Source: JAEUQQ01 sp963697285 (lineage in GTDB: Bacteria; Acidobacteriota; Vicinamibacteria; Vicinamibacterales; JAFNAJ01). Taken from it: a DNA stretch of 64,000 nt. Below, piece after piece: positions 7,685-20,500 of this stretch. Below the pieces are notes generated by a model, which saw only the letters and a program-made list of their open reading frames with translations, was not told the origin of the DNA and searched no databases. Location: contig CAVONI010000001.1 of assembly GCA_963697285.1 (NCBI GenBank), positions 372,001 through 436,000 on the forward strand, read 5' to 3'. The stretch's first letter is position 1. Each line of letters begins with the position of its first letter. A program made the translations under genes and the position numbers.

Positions 7685-7699
7685 TGGCGCGGATCTTGT
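7685..7699 (+). promoter_or_regulatory. Sigma-54-like (-24/-12) promoter upstream of the PEP-CTERM gene
   Basis: TGGCGCGGATCTTGT matches the sigma-54 consensus TGGCRYG-N4-TTGC with the correct GG-to-G spacing; the only important mismatch is T for the last C of the -12 element. The predicted start near 7711 would give a leader of about 86 nt before the ATG at 7797. Sigma-54 control is known for PEP-CTERM/exosortase loci with PrsK-PrsR regulators. The rest of the 283-bp gap (7514-7796) shows no other clear signal. Confidence 0.45.
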
Positions 7700-7796
7700 G
7701 TAAGGCTGCGGCACTGGCGTCGCCCCCGTGGTGCGGTCCGTTCGTGGGCACCGCCACCGATCGCCTGGCGTAGGACGGTTTCCTGGAGTGGATGCG

Positions 7797-8288
7797 ATGA
7801 AGCGTTGCGTGCAGGTCTGGCTGATCGTTGTTGCCCTCGTCGTTGCGGTTGGCCAGGCGTCGGCAGCCACCATCGCCGACTTCCAATGGACCGAAGACGC
7901 CGCGTTCACGGGCGACGTCGAGTTCAGGCTCACCAATCAGGACATCCTGGGCCGACCTATTACCGCCGTGGAACTGTACGTCGATAGCGCCCGCCTGGCC
8001 GATGCGGAGCTCTCGGCCATCACGCTCGGCGGCCTTGGCGTCGCTGCGTTCAACGTGAACCCGGCGGCGTTCATCCCTGACGTCGTCCAGACGGCGATGT
8101 TCTCGTTCGTGTTCGAGGGCCTGACCTACTCGGGCACGCTGACGCGAGCCGACCTGGCGCCGGATGCCCTGTATAGCGCCTACGGATACAAGACGTTCGA
8201 CTATTCCGTTCCCTCCATTCCCGAGCCGGCGGTCCTGTCGCTGCTGGCGTGTGCCGCAGGCGTGCTCGTTCGTCGTCGTCTCAACTGA
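7797..8288 (+). CDS. PEP-CTERM sorting domain-containing exported protein
   Basis: The protein is 163 residues. MKRCVQVWLIVVALVVAVGQASA is a Sec signal peptide cleaved near residue 23. The C-terminus is a textbook PEP-CTERM signal: PSIPEPAVLSLLACAAGVLV (Pro-Glu-Pro plus hydrophobic span) followed by RRRLN. Exosortase removes such tails and the proteins are surface-sorted, usually with exopolysaccharide. No exosortase gene is in this window. The mature part of about 110 residues is strand-rich, with no recognised domain. The start at 7797 is chosen over an in-frame GTG at 7728 because TGGAG lies about 9 nt upstream and the signal peptide starts there. The gene stands alone, preceded by a sigma-54-like site and followed by a long hairpin. 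Confidence 0.85.
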   Translation: MKRCVQVWLIVVALVVAVGQASAATIADFQWTEDAAFTGDVEFRLTNQDILGRPITAVELYVDSARLADAELSAITLGGLGVAAFNVNPAAFIPDVVQTAMFSFVFEGLTYSGTLTRADLAPDALYSAYGYKTFDYSVPSIPEPAVLSLLACAAGVLVRRRLN

Positions 8289-8330
8289 GCGTTTCGCGCA
8301 CACGCGCGACCATTCGTCAGCACCCCGATA

Positions 8331-8378
8331 CGACCCGGGCAACTTTTTTCACCAGGGGTGAGGGAGTTGCCCGGGTCG
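8331..8378 (+). terminator. 14-bp perfect hairpin after the PEP-CTERM gene
   Basis: CGACCCGGGCAACT (8331-8344) is perfectly complementary to AGTTGCCCGGGTCG (8365-8378), with a 20-nt loop. The T-run lies in the loop, directly after the left arm, rather than after the right arm, so it is not a classical intrinsic terminator. The 155 bases from here to 8534 contain only a small GCGCAC-CCTCC-GTGCGC hairpin (8490-8506) and no convincing promoter. Confidence 0.5.
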
Positions 8379-8533
8379 AGTCGTCTTACCTCTCGCAATC
8401 ATTCGTCGTGTTTCCCCTCGTCGCGCGTCCCGCCAGCAGCCCCCAGGCTGGGTGCGGACGAGGTGTATGCAGTCCAGGTTCTGCCCGTCGCGCACCCTCC
8501 GTGCGCTGACGCTGAAGCACATCGGTTGGCGAC

Positions 8534-11500
8534 ATGACCATGACGTCCCCCCAGAAGTCACCAGCGAGCCGACCCGGTTTCCTGCGCACATCGATGCGGC
8601 ATGCGGTCGCCACCTTCGCGTCGGGCGTGGTGCTCGCGACGGCCGTTACCCTTGCCGGGCAGGTCGTCTCGGTCGAGACCACCGGCGTCACGCCCGGGGC
8701 AATCTTCTCGGTGACGGCGACGGGGCTCGATGCCACCGCCGCGAACAACCGCATCACGTTCACGCCGGTCTCCGGCGCGCCGGTCACCGTGGCAGCAGCG
8801 TCGAGCGCCCTGGTCGATGCGACGAAGGGCACCCGCCGCGTCGCTGTCAGGGTGCCTGGCGGACTCGAGACCGGGACCGCCACCGTCTCCATCCTCAACA
8901 CGGTCACGAATGACTCGACGAGCGTCGGCACGATCAATATCCTCAGCCTCTCGTTGCCCGAGGTGCGGAGCGGCGCGCCGGGGGCGACCGGGGTCGATGT
9001 CCTGGTGCGGGCGGGCGGCGCGGCCAACTTCGTCGCCGGCCAGACGCGCGTCACGTTCGGCGCGGGCCTGACGGTGCGCAGCGTCTCGGTGATCTCGGCG
9101 ACCGAGTTGCGTGCCTCGGTCGACATCGCCTCGACCGCCGCCGAGGGCCCGCGCGCCGTGTCGGTCACGGTGCCCCGCCAGAGCCTCGTGCTCGCCAACG
9201 CGTTCAGCGTCTCGACCGCGTCCCCCGTGAACCAGGATCCAGTTGCGCGCTTCACGATCACGCCGGCGTCGGCGCAGACGGGGCAGTCGGTGGCGTTCGA
9301 CGGCACGACCTCGTCTGATCCGGACGGCGACGCCCTGACGTACGAGTGGGCGTTTGGTGACGGCACCTCGGCCACGGGCGCGAACGCCGCGCATGCCTAC
9401 CTCGCCGCCACCACCGTCTCGGTGACGCTCACCGTTCGTGACGGACGCGGAGGTGTCGGCACGGCCACCCAGTCGCTCGTCATCACGGCGCCCCCGCCGA
9501 CGAACCACGATCCGGTCGCGGACTTCACGTTCCAGCCGGCGTCACCGCAGACGAACCAGGCGGTGAGCTTCGACGCCAGCGGCTCGACAGACCAGGATGG
9601 CGATCCGCTCACGTTCGAGTGGGCCTTCGGCGACGGCGGCACGGCGGCCGGCGCCCAGACCTCACACACGTTCGCCACGCCGAACACCTTCACCGTGTCG
9701 CTCACGGTGCGTGACGGCCGCGGTGGTGCGAACACGACCACGCGCCCGGTCGTGGTCACCGCGCCGCCTCCCGGCAATCGTCCGCCCACGGCAGCGTTCT
9801 CGGCGTCGTCGCTCAGCGTGTTCACGGGACAGGACGTGACGGTCGACGCCGCCACCTCGACGGATCCCGACGGCGACGTGCTGACGTATGGCTGGACGTT
9901 CGGAGACGGCACTGCGGCGTCGGGTCTCCAGGCGGCACATGCCTACGCCACGGCCGGAAGCTTCACGGTGACGCTCACGGTCAACGACGGCAAGGGCGGA
10001 ACCGACAGCACGTCGAAATCCGTCACGGTGACGACACCAACGCAGGAGAACCGCCAACCGACGGCCGTGATCACCTCGTTCACGAGCGGACTCGTGAATC
10101 AGCCGTTCGCGTTCGACGGCGGCAGTTCGACCGACCCCGACGGCGACGCGCTCACGTACGCCTGGCAGTTCGGCGATGGCGCCGTGGCGGCCGGCGTGGG
10201 TGTGACACGCACCTACACCGCGACGGGATCCTTCACGGTGACGCTGACCGTCAGCGACGGACGCGGCGGCTCGAGCACAGCGACGCGCCCGATCACGATC
10301 AACGCGCCCGACCCGTCGAACCAGGCGCCCACCGCGCGCATCGCGGCCCCTGCGTCGGCCGACGAAGACACGCCCGTCGCGATGAATGGCCTGGGCTCGT
10401 CCGATCCCGACGGCGACGTGCTGTCGTATGTCTGGGACTTCGGCGACACGACCAGCGGCACCGGTGCATCGGTGACGAAGACCTATGCCGAAGCCGGGCC
10501 GTTCACCATCTCGCTCACCGTCAGCGACGGCAAGGGCGGCACGCACACCGCCACGCAGGCGATCACCATCAGTCGCGTCGTGACGCAGAACGCAGACCCC
10601 ACCGCGGTGATCACTGCGGGCGACACGGGAGCAGTGAACCAGCCCGTGCTGTTCAACGCCGGCGCATCGAGCGATCCGGATGGCGACCCGCTGAGCTACG
10701 CGTGGACGTTCGGCGACAGCACGAACGCGACGGGCAAGGACACGTCGCATGCCTACGCGACCGAGGGCACGTTCACGGTCACGCTCACGGTGAGCGATGG
10801 CCGGGGCGGCACGGGCACGGCGACGAAGGCGGTGCGGATCAGTGCGGTGTCACAGCAGAATCAGCCACCGACGGCCGTGATCAGCGGTGCCGCCTCGGGC
10901 GTCGCCGGCGTCGAGTTGCAGTTCGACGGCCGCGGGTCGAGCGACCCCGACGGCGACGTGCTCACCTACGCGTGGTCGTTCGGCGTCACGGGCGCGACGA
11001 GCGCGAGCGATGCGCCCGCGTTCATCTATCCCGACGCCGGGACGTTCGTGGTGACGCTCACGGTCACCGACACCGCCGCCAACAGCGATTCGACGACACG
11101 CACGATGACGATCAGCGCGCCGACCGACCGCGCTCCGCCCGTCGTGGGCCTCGACGGCCCGACCGAGGCCTTGCCGGGCACGATGGTGACGTTTGCCGCG
11201 TCGGCCACCGACAATGTCGGCGTCACGAACGTGCGCTTCGAGGTCACGGGCATCGACGGCGTGCCGCCGACCGACCTCCCGGCCGCCCCCTACTCGCGCG
11301 ACATCACGCTGCCTGCCGTGGTGGCACCCGGACAGCAGGTCACGATCACGGCCATTGCCAGCGACGCCGCCGGCAACACCGGCCGCGCCACCGCACCGCT
11401 CACGATCACGACGCAGCAGGACTCGACCGAGCCATCGGTGACGCTGGTGGCGCCACCGCGCACGTCACCCGGTGCCTCGATGCTGCTCGTCGCGCGCGCG

Positions 11501-14500
11501 TCAGACAACCGGGGCGTCACGCGCGTCGTGTTCTTCGTCGACGACGTCGAGGTCGGCACCGACACGACCGCGCCCTACGAGGTGACGACGAGCGTGAGCG
11601 CGGCGGCGACGAGCGGGCAGACCCTCACGGCCCTCGCGCGGGCCTTCGATGCCGCAGGCAACAGTGCAGAAAGCGCAGCGGCCATCCCCGTCGTCGCGAC
11701 CGCCGACACGACGGATCCGTCGGTGACGCTGCAGGCGCCGGCCGACGCGCTCCCCGGCGCCCGCATCGACATCGTGGCGACCGCGCAAGACGACACGGGC
11801 GTCGCGACGGTCACGTTCGCGGTTGACGAGGCGCAGTTGCCGGCCGTGTCGGAAGCGCCCTACGCCACGACATACGTGGTGCCGCCGACCGCGCTTCCGG
11901 GCTCGACCATCGCGCTGAGAGCGGTGGCACGCGACTTCGCCGGCAACTCGGGCCAAGCCACGGGCAGCGTCAAGGTCATGGCCCCGCCGGCCTCGTCGCG
12001 CGGCGTCGTGTTGGGCGAGGTCTACAGTGACGCCACCGGGCTGCCGCTGGCCGACGCGCTCGTGACCCTGGTCGGGACCGACGCGCTCGGCAAGCCCTAC
12101 GCCGAGGCGGCATTCTCGGATGCCCGGGGGCGCTACGTGCTCCGCGCCGCCGGCGGCGATGGGAGGCTGGTCGTCACGCTTCAGAACCACACGCGCGTCG
12201 ATCGCGCCGTGACCATCCGTGGCGGACAGGCCACCGAGGCCTTCGACGCGCGGCTCACGCCGCTCGTGGGATCCAACATCATCGTCTCGGCCGTGCTCGG
12301 CGGGACGCTGGATGCCGCGGGTGTGGCCCTCACGCTTCCGGCCGGATCGCTGTCCACCGATCGCGCGTTCCGCGTGGCGGGGATTGGCCAGCAGGGACTC
12401 GCGAACCGCCTGCCGGCCGGATGGTCGCCCGTGGCGGCCGCCGAGATCCTGCCTCACGACGCGGTGTTCTCCGGCGCGGCGATGCTGCGCGTGTCGAACG
12501 CATTCGGGGTGCCCGCCGCAACGCCGCTTGCGCTCGTGCGCTACGACGAGGACGCAGGTATCTGGCGCGTCGTGCGGTCGCTGACCGTTCCGAGCGGCGG
12601 CACGGTGGTGGAGGCCGAGGTGCCGGGCGGCGGCCAGTACGCGTTCCTCCTCGCTGACACGTCGCCCGTTGCACCGGTTGTGCCCTCCGATGGCGCCGAA
12701 CTCACCGGCGTCACTGCCGCCGTGCTTCCGACATCGCTCGACACCACGGTCGCACCGCAGCCGAAGGTCGTCTTCTACTCGCCGGGCGTGCGTTCGCTCG
12801 TGACGTCGACCATTGGTGGCGCCACGGCGCTCTCGTCTGGCGCGCACATCCTGTCGCGCGTCAGCGAGCGCTACACGTTCTACGCAGGCAGCAGTGTCTC
12901 GAGCACGCCGTACGTGCAGGACCTGACGTTCTTCCAGGTCGGCGCCCGCACGAACGCCCTGGAGGCGATGGCGCCGGTGACGCCGTCGCTCACATTCGAG
13001 GCCATCACGCTGAAGGAAGGCGTCATCACCGTCGAGCTCTTCGTTCCCGGCACCGACCTGCTCACGCCCGTTGCCGGTCCCGACGGCGGCACGCTGACGG
13101 GACCCGGCGGCGAGACGCTGGTGCTGCCGTTCGGCGCCGTCGATGACCAGACGCCGATCTCGATTTCGACGCTGGCCTCGGCAGCGCTTGGTGTCGCGCT
13201 CCCGGAGGGCGTGAGCGTCATCGCCGCGGCGCAACTCGACTTCAGCGGCGCCTTCAACGCGGCGGCGACGTTCTCGGTGCCGCTCCCGGTGGGTCTCGCC
13301 GACGCGAGCGCCGTCCTGTTCGTGCAGGTCCGTGAGGTTGCCGGCGTGTCACGCCTCATCCTCCGCGGGATCGGACGCATCAGCAGCGACCGGCTCCTGT
13401 CTGACACGCGCCTGTTCGGGCAGTCGTTCTGGCTGGCCGGCGTGCGCGAACCGGGTCGGTATGCATTCGTGCAGGTAGACGGTGCGATTTCGTTCGCGGC
13501 CGGCCTGCTGAGCGGCGTGGACGGGCAGCCGTTCGCGGGCGGCCTGATCACGACCGACACGCTCGGGATCGCGTCCCTCACGACCGCGGGGGGCAATTTC
13601 GTCGCCAGCGGCCGGGTGGGTGCCAACAACTTCACGGCGACCGACACGTCCACCAGTGACACGGGCCACGCCGCCGCCGCGCTCGTCGCGGGCGTCGTCG
13701 CCCCGGTCGGCCTCGCGCTGGTACCGCAGCCACCGCGCGTCACGTCAATCGTGCCGTCGGGCGACGCCGTCAACGTCGCCCTCAGCGCGCCCGTGGTCGT
13801 GACATTCAGCGAACCCATCGATCCCGCGTCGGTGTCTGGTGCCAACGCGGCCAACGTGATCGTGGCCGACGCGAACGGTGCCGTGCTCGCCGGTGCGCTC
13901 GGGCTGTCGAACGGCAACACGGTGCTGACCTTCCGCGCCGGCACGGCGCTCGCGCCGAACACGCGCTACACGGTGCTTGTCGGGACGGGGGTGAAGGACC
14001 TGTCGGGTTACTCCCTGGCGTCGGTGTTCCAGTCGTCGTTCGAGTCGCTCGACACGGCGCCGCCCCCGGTGCCGCCGGCAGGCACGATCACCGCGGGCAT
14101 TCCCGTGGGCGGCAACGTCACGGTGCGCGCGACGCAGGGCACGGCCAGCCCCCGCGACACGGTGACGATTGTCAACACCACGACGGGCGCCATCACGCCC
14201 GTGCTCATCGACCCCAACGGCGGATTCAGCGTGCTCGTGGTCGCCTTGCCGTCGCACAAGTTGCGCGTCCGCATCGTCGACCCGGCCGGCAACGAGTCGA
14301 TGGTGGACCTCGGCGCGTTCACGCAGACGAATCCGGACGGCTCGATCTCGACGGCGGTTGACGCGTCGGGCGGCATCGTCAAGGGACCCGGCGGCACGGG
14401 CGCGAGGTTCAAGCCGGGCACGTTCCCCGAGGGCGCGGTCGTCACCCTGAAGCAGGTGGATCCGGCGACGCTGCCGTTCGCGCCCGACCCGGCGCTCGGC

Positions 14501-17500
14501 GACACGCTGACGATGCAGTCGGCGCTCGAGATCGACTTCGGCGGCGCGACGCCGCAGATCTACGTCGACCTGATCTTCCCGGCGCGGGGCGACGAGCAGC
14601 CCGACGACGACTGGATCGTGACGCAGGTCTACAACCTCAACGGCGTGGACATTCTCAACGTCGTCGACACCGCGAAGTTCAAGCAGGGCAACATCGTCAC
14701 CTCGTCGCCGCCCTGCCCGGGCGTGCTCGCGCGTGGCGTGTACGGCGCGATGAAGTCGAAGCAGAGTGTCGGCATCAACTACAGCGCGTTCTACAACCAG
14801 TACGGGACGCAGTGGCCGGTGCGGTACGAGACAGGGTGGCTGCCGGTAGGCGGCTTCGTCTTCCTGCCGTTCATGAACGTCGTGCCCGAGACGAACCCCT
14901 TCACGTGCTACCCGGTGCTGACCGGTCGCGCCACCGTGATCGCCAACGGCGCGCGCGCCAGGATCGCCGGCGACCAACTCGCGCCGTTCCATCGTGAAGT
15001 GCTCGTCACCAACACGACCCGCGGCGTGACGCAGCGCTTCCCGCGCAACGTGGTCGAGTACACGCTCGACATGACGGGCACGACTGCCGACTCGTACACC
15101 GTGAAGGTCACCGGGCCGACCGGCGACGTCGCCGTCACGAGCCTTGTCGTCTCCAACTCCCCGTCGCCAGGCACCGTGGTCTTCAGGCTCGACATGGACA
15201 AGATCCAGGTCGCGGTGTCGAAGATCGAGATCAGGAACGTCACGAAGAACATCGTTCGCACCTACAACATCCCCTACGTCGACTTCGAGGTCGGCGTGGC
15301 CGGTGGCGCGAGCGATGGGTACCTGGTCGAACTGGTCAACACCAACGGCCAGAAGACGAGCGTGCCGTTCGAGGTGCTCGACGGCCCATACGGCACGGGC
15401 AACCTGCTGTTGAAGGTCGCCGACGCGACCATCGACCCGCCTGCGTCGGAGTTGCCCCCGGATGCGCCGCGGTATCGCACGCGCGTCCAGTTGACGAGTT
15501 CGGCGGGCCTCGACATCGACGTTCCCAACGACAGGATCATCCAGGGCGGCATCAAGTACGCGTTCACGGGCGACCCGGCAGACGAGTTCCGGCTGACGGT
15601 GCACTACAACGAGGGGATTCCGACGTCGACGCGCATCCCGTCGTTCCGCCTCACGGTCACCGACGAGCAGACCGGGCGCGTCATCAAGACGATCACGGCC
15701 CAGGCGCCGCCAAAGGATGAGCCGCTGCAACTGCCGCCGGTAAGCGACGACGTGCGGCCGCCGATGGTCATCTCGGGACCGACCCGGATCAACAGCTTCG
15801 ACCCTGCGGGAGTGATCGAGTTCCGGTTCAGCGAGTCGATGGATGCCTCGACGATTGCGAACCTGTCGAACTTCATCGTCAAGGACAGCGCCGGCGTCGT
15901 CATCACCGGGTCGTTCCGCGTCTCTGATCGGAACAGGCGGCTGACGTTCATTCCGCACAGCCCGCTGCGCCTCGCCGAGGAGTACAGCGTCACGCTGAAG
16001 GGCAACGACGCGCTCGGGACGTTGCTGGCCCCCGGAACCGGAACCGGCATGACCGACCCGTCGGGCAACCCGCTGCCGACGATGCGGCTGACGATCAAGA
16101 CGTTCAGGCCGCGCCTGGTGGGCACGTACGACGCGCCGTTCGCCATCAAGGACGTGGTCGTCAGCAAGAAGACCGTGTCGGGCCCGTCCGGGCCCACGCT
16201 GAAGACGTACGCCATCGCCACGACCGCTGCAGGCTCCGGGCAGCCCGACAAGATCATCTCGCTCGACCTCACCAACCCCGAGGATCCGCAGCGCGCGGGT
16301 GGGTCGTCAGAGAAGGCACCGACCAAGCAGTGGATCACCCTGCTCAAGGACGCATCGTTCACGGGGCGCGACGGCACGCCGTTCACGGGCGATCTCGCCT
16401 TCGCGAGCACGTTCAACACGTACTACACGTTCGGCGACTGGTACGACGTCACCAACCCGGCATCGCCGACGCTCATCGGCGGGAAGATCTTCACGACGAA
16501 TCCCGACAACGTGACCGGCTTCAACTCGAAGGGGACGTACAAGATCCTCGGCTTCGGCAAGGGCGTCGCGATGCTGCGCACGTCGCAGGGCGTGACGGCG
16601 TACATCGCCATCGAGAACGGCGGCGTGATGGCCGCCAACGTCAGCGAGAGCGTCCCTGAGCGTGGCGCCGCCGACCGCATCCTCGAACCCTACTTCCAGG
16701 GGAACTTCACCGACGTCATCACCTACAACGCCGGCCTGCTGGCGATCGACCGCGACACGAAGCGCCTCGAGGTGATGTCGGCCGACCTCGCCCCGACGGC
16801 GTCGGTCGATCTCACCGACGTGCCACGGCGGCTGGCGCAGGTCCAGGGCCTTACGTCCGACATCAACAAGGACGGCCTCATCACGCCCGACGAGCAGTTC
16901 GACCTGGTCATCGTCGGCGCCGAAGGCGCGGTGTTGATCGTCAACATGGCCAATCCCGATGCGCCGCAGGTCATCTCGCGCATCCCGATCCCGAACTTCA
17001 CCCTGCGCGGCCTGTCGGTGGATGGGGAACGCCGGCGCCTGTTCGCGGCCGACTTCTCGCGGATCTTCATGATCGACCTGTCGGATCCCACGCAGCAGTT
17101 CTCGAGTGACGGCGACAACAACGGATTCGACGACCGTGTCATCTGGAGCGCGGCGTCGAGCGCCAACGGCGTCACGATGGACCCCGCGCGCGGCCTGCTG
17201 TACGTGCCGACGGGATCAGGGCTGGACGTGTGGGCGGTGTACGACAACTGTTGCGACCTCCAGGTCGATCTCACGGCGCGCGCGAAGAGCCGCCAGGTGG
17301 GCGATCGCAACACGCTTCTGGCCAAGGAGAAACTCGGCCTGCAGACGGCCATCGCCAAGGGCCTCGTGGAAGGGTCGTGCGGCGCCGTGACGATGCTCGA
17401 GCAGGGCAGCGGCGCCTGCCTGTGGAAGTCGAACCCGGCGTCGGCCTGTGCCGAGAACTACCAGCCGGGCCTGAGCGATCACGACTTCGAGGTGTTCGTC

Positions 17501-20500
17501 GCCAATCCCGCCGATGCGGCCGTGAAGACGTGCATCAACAAGCTCACCGAGCAGTTCTTCGATCCGGTGACCGGTGCGCCGAAGGAGATCACGCTGTCAA
17601 CGGGCGGGACGATCACGTTCGAGGACGTGACGTTCTTCCCCGTGTCGAAGACCGAGTTCGAGAGTGCCAGGCTGAACATCGATCGACCGACGGGCAGCGG
17701 TGGAAGCGACAACGTCGGAGACATCGGCCTCGGTCGGCAGCAACTGCTGCTCAAGTGGCTCCTCGAGGGCGAGTACATCAACGTTCCGGGCATGCTTGCG
17801 ACCGGGAAGCCGCTCGAAGAGATCCTGACGACGCTGCGGATGACCACCCGGATCCCCCGGTCCGAGGGCTACGAGTGGGCGAACCTGATGTTGTTCAACC
17901 TGGCCAAGGCGAAGGTGTACCTGCGTGTTGCCGGGGCGACGAGCGGCGATTCGGCGTTCTACGACTTCAACATCAAGCAGTTGCACGACGCGGGCAAGGC
18001 AGGCATCCGCGCCACGATGGCACGCATGGTCGCGAGCGGCGCCGGCAACGCCTTCGTCCTCGACATCACGCGCGCCCGTTACAACACCAACGCGTGCCTC
18101 TACATCACGCCGCTGACGACGAACCCGGCGGCATGGTCACAGAAGCCGTGCGGGTCGTTCGAGGAGTACGTGGCCTCGTCGGCGGCGCGGTCGCTGCTCG
18201 CGGTGCCTGCCTTGAACCTCTTCACGACGTCGCAGGTGCTCAACGACGTGAACCGCTTCTACCGGGTCAAGGCCGACCTGGATCGCATCCTCACCGACGC
18301 GCAGGCCGACGAGTTCATCCGGCGCGCGCACACGTTCGTCTCGAACGTGAAAACGCAGACGCAGCCGGCCTTCGGTGGCGAACCCGACGACGCGCAGCGC
18401 CTCGACAACATCAACTTCGCGCAGGGCAAGACGACCGCCGCGCTCACGGGCGCCAAGGTCACGGTCGTTCCGCACGTGGCGAACAAGGGATTCCGCGGCG
18501 GCGACAACCTGCGCCTGCGGTACTTCGAGGCGCTGCCGGGCGCGGCGGCGGCGCAGAAGGCCGAGTTGAACGTGACGCTGCCTGGAGGCGACGAGCAGTA
18601 CCCGGACTTCCAGCGCAATCCCGACGGCACGCTGAAGAAGGACGCGGACGGCAAGGCCATTCCGCTGTTCGTGCTCGGGCCGATTGACGTAACGCAGAAC
18701 CTGGGGACGCTCGGCCACATCGCCTTCAGCATCGACCTGCCGAACCCGCAGATGCGCGAAGCCGACCGCACCAACAACATCCACGGCACGTTCTTCTATG
18801 CGCTCGACACCGCCGCGACCTCGTCGCCGACGTTACCGGCTGCCGTGCCGACGCCCCCGGGCCTCGGGTCGCTCGCGCCCGACGCCGAGTGCAACGATGC
18901 CCCGCCGCTTCGAATCACCGAGCGGGTCCTGATCGATGGTGTCGCGGTCGGCGGCACCGTCAACGTCGGGCGCGGTGAGTCGATCACCGTGCAGTTGAAG
19001 GTCACGAACCTCTCGGGCGACGTGATCAACAACATCGTGGCGTGCGACACGCTCGGGAACCTGTGTTACCCGGTGGGGAGCCTGAACCCCGGCCAGACCT
19101 GGACCAAGAACATCACCTTCCAGGTGCCGGCCCAGGGCGTCATCCTCGAGGGCTCGCCCTCCACCATGTCGCCGACGTCGGGAATCATCACGGGCGGCGT
19201 GCTGCGCATCGTGGCGGCCTGCGAGGCGTACACGGCCGTGCCGTTCGACCCCGATCCGAACCCGCTGTTCGATGCGGATCCCCTGAAGAACAAGTCGACG
19301 GTGATGCGCGGCGGCACCGCGCTGCGGTACTTCCGCGTGATCAACTACATCACCGGCGCGCCGGTCGCCAACGCGACGGCCGCCATCGAGGTGACGACGG
19401 CCAACGGGCTGTTCAACTACACGGCGACCTCGGATGCCAAGGGCGTCCTGAAGTCGACGAACGAGGAGGGCGTCGCCATCCCGTTCACGGCGGCCTACAA
19501 CGACGGCACGGTGTTCGCCATCACGGTGACCAAGATCAACGGCATCGAGCTGGTGTGCAGCCCCGTCGACGCGCGCCGGACCAAGGTCGAGATGAAGGAC
19601 TTCAGCTATGTCACGTCGTACTCGCGTGGCACCTTCATCGAGGGCACCATCGGGCTGGTCAAGTACATCCAGGGTGCTGCCGAGACCGGCTTCAAGGTTG
19701 ACAAGACGTACCTGACGACAGCGACCGGCACGACGCAGAAGGACCTGTCGCTGTCGACGACGATCGGCGGCAGCCTCAAGAGCGGTGTGAAGTTCGCCCT
19801 GTTCGAACTGGGCCTCGAGACGCCCGTCCTCAGAGGTGAGCTGAAGGCCGAGGGCACGGCGAGCGTGACGGGCACCGCGACCCGGACGGCGAAGTACACG
19901 TTCTCCTACCCGTTCACGCCGGATGCGAACTGCAGCATCGCGCGCATCTCGCTCGAGTCGCTCTACGGCGTGAATCCGCTCTACAACAAGGTGCTCGACC
20001 TCTCGCGGCTCCTGTTCACCGGGAACCAGTGCTTCCCGCCGGAGCGCTACCTCGTGAGCTTCGGGACGACCTTCACCGATGCGTCGTCGGTTGGCGCGAC
20101 GCTCGGCGGGAAGATCAACTTCCCGTTCGGCGAGGCGCTCGCCGACAACAAGATCAAGGCGTTCACCATCAACGGGTCGGCTGCCGCCTCATCGGCGTTT
20201 TCGATGGCTGCCACCTACGAGGGCACGGCGAAATACGTCCCGGCACAGAACGCCACGAAGAGGGTCGGCGCGAAGGAGTCGTACACCCTCCGCGGCGGCA
20301 TCGACTACCTGGCAAGCCTCGGCCTGGCCCAGACGAAGATCACGAACGATCCCGACATTCCGCCGGCGGCCAAGCCCCCGGCGACCGACGCGGTCAAGAT
20401 CGAGTTCGACAAGTTCAAGGAGTCGCTCAAGGCGGGGAGCGTTGGCGTGGCGGGCACAACGGCCGAGACGTTCACCGTCGCGTTCACCTACAACTGGGAG

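Noticed and set aside
7570..7773. 67-codon open frame in the gap before the PEP-CTERM gene
   Set aside because: No Shine-Dalgarno sequence, no recognisable sequence features, and it covers the sigma-54-like promoter.
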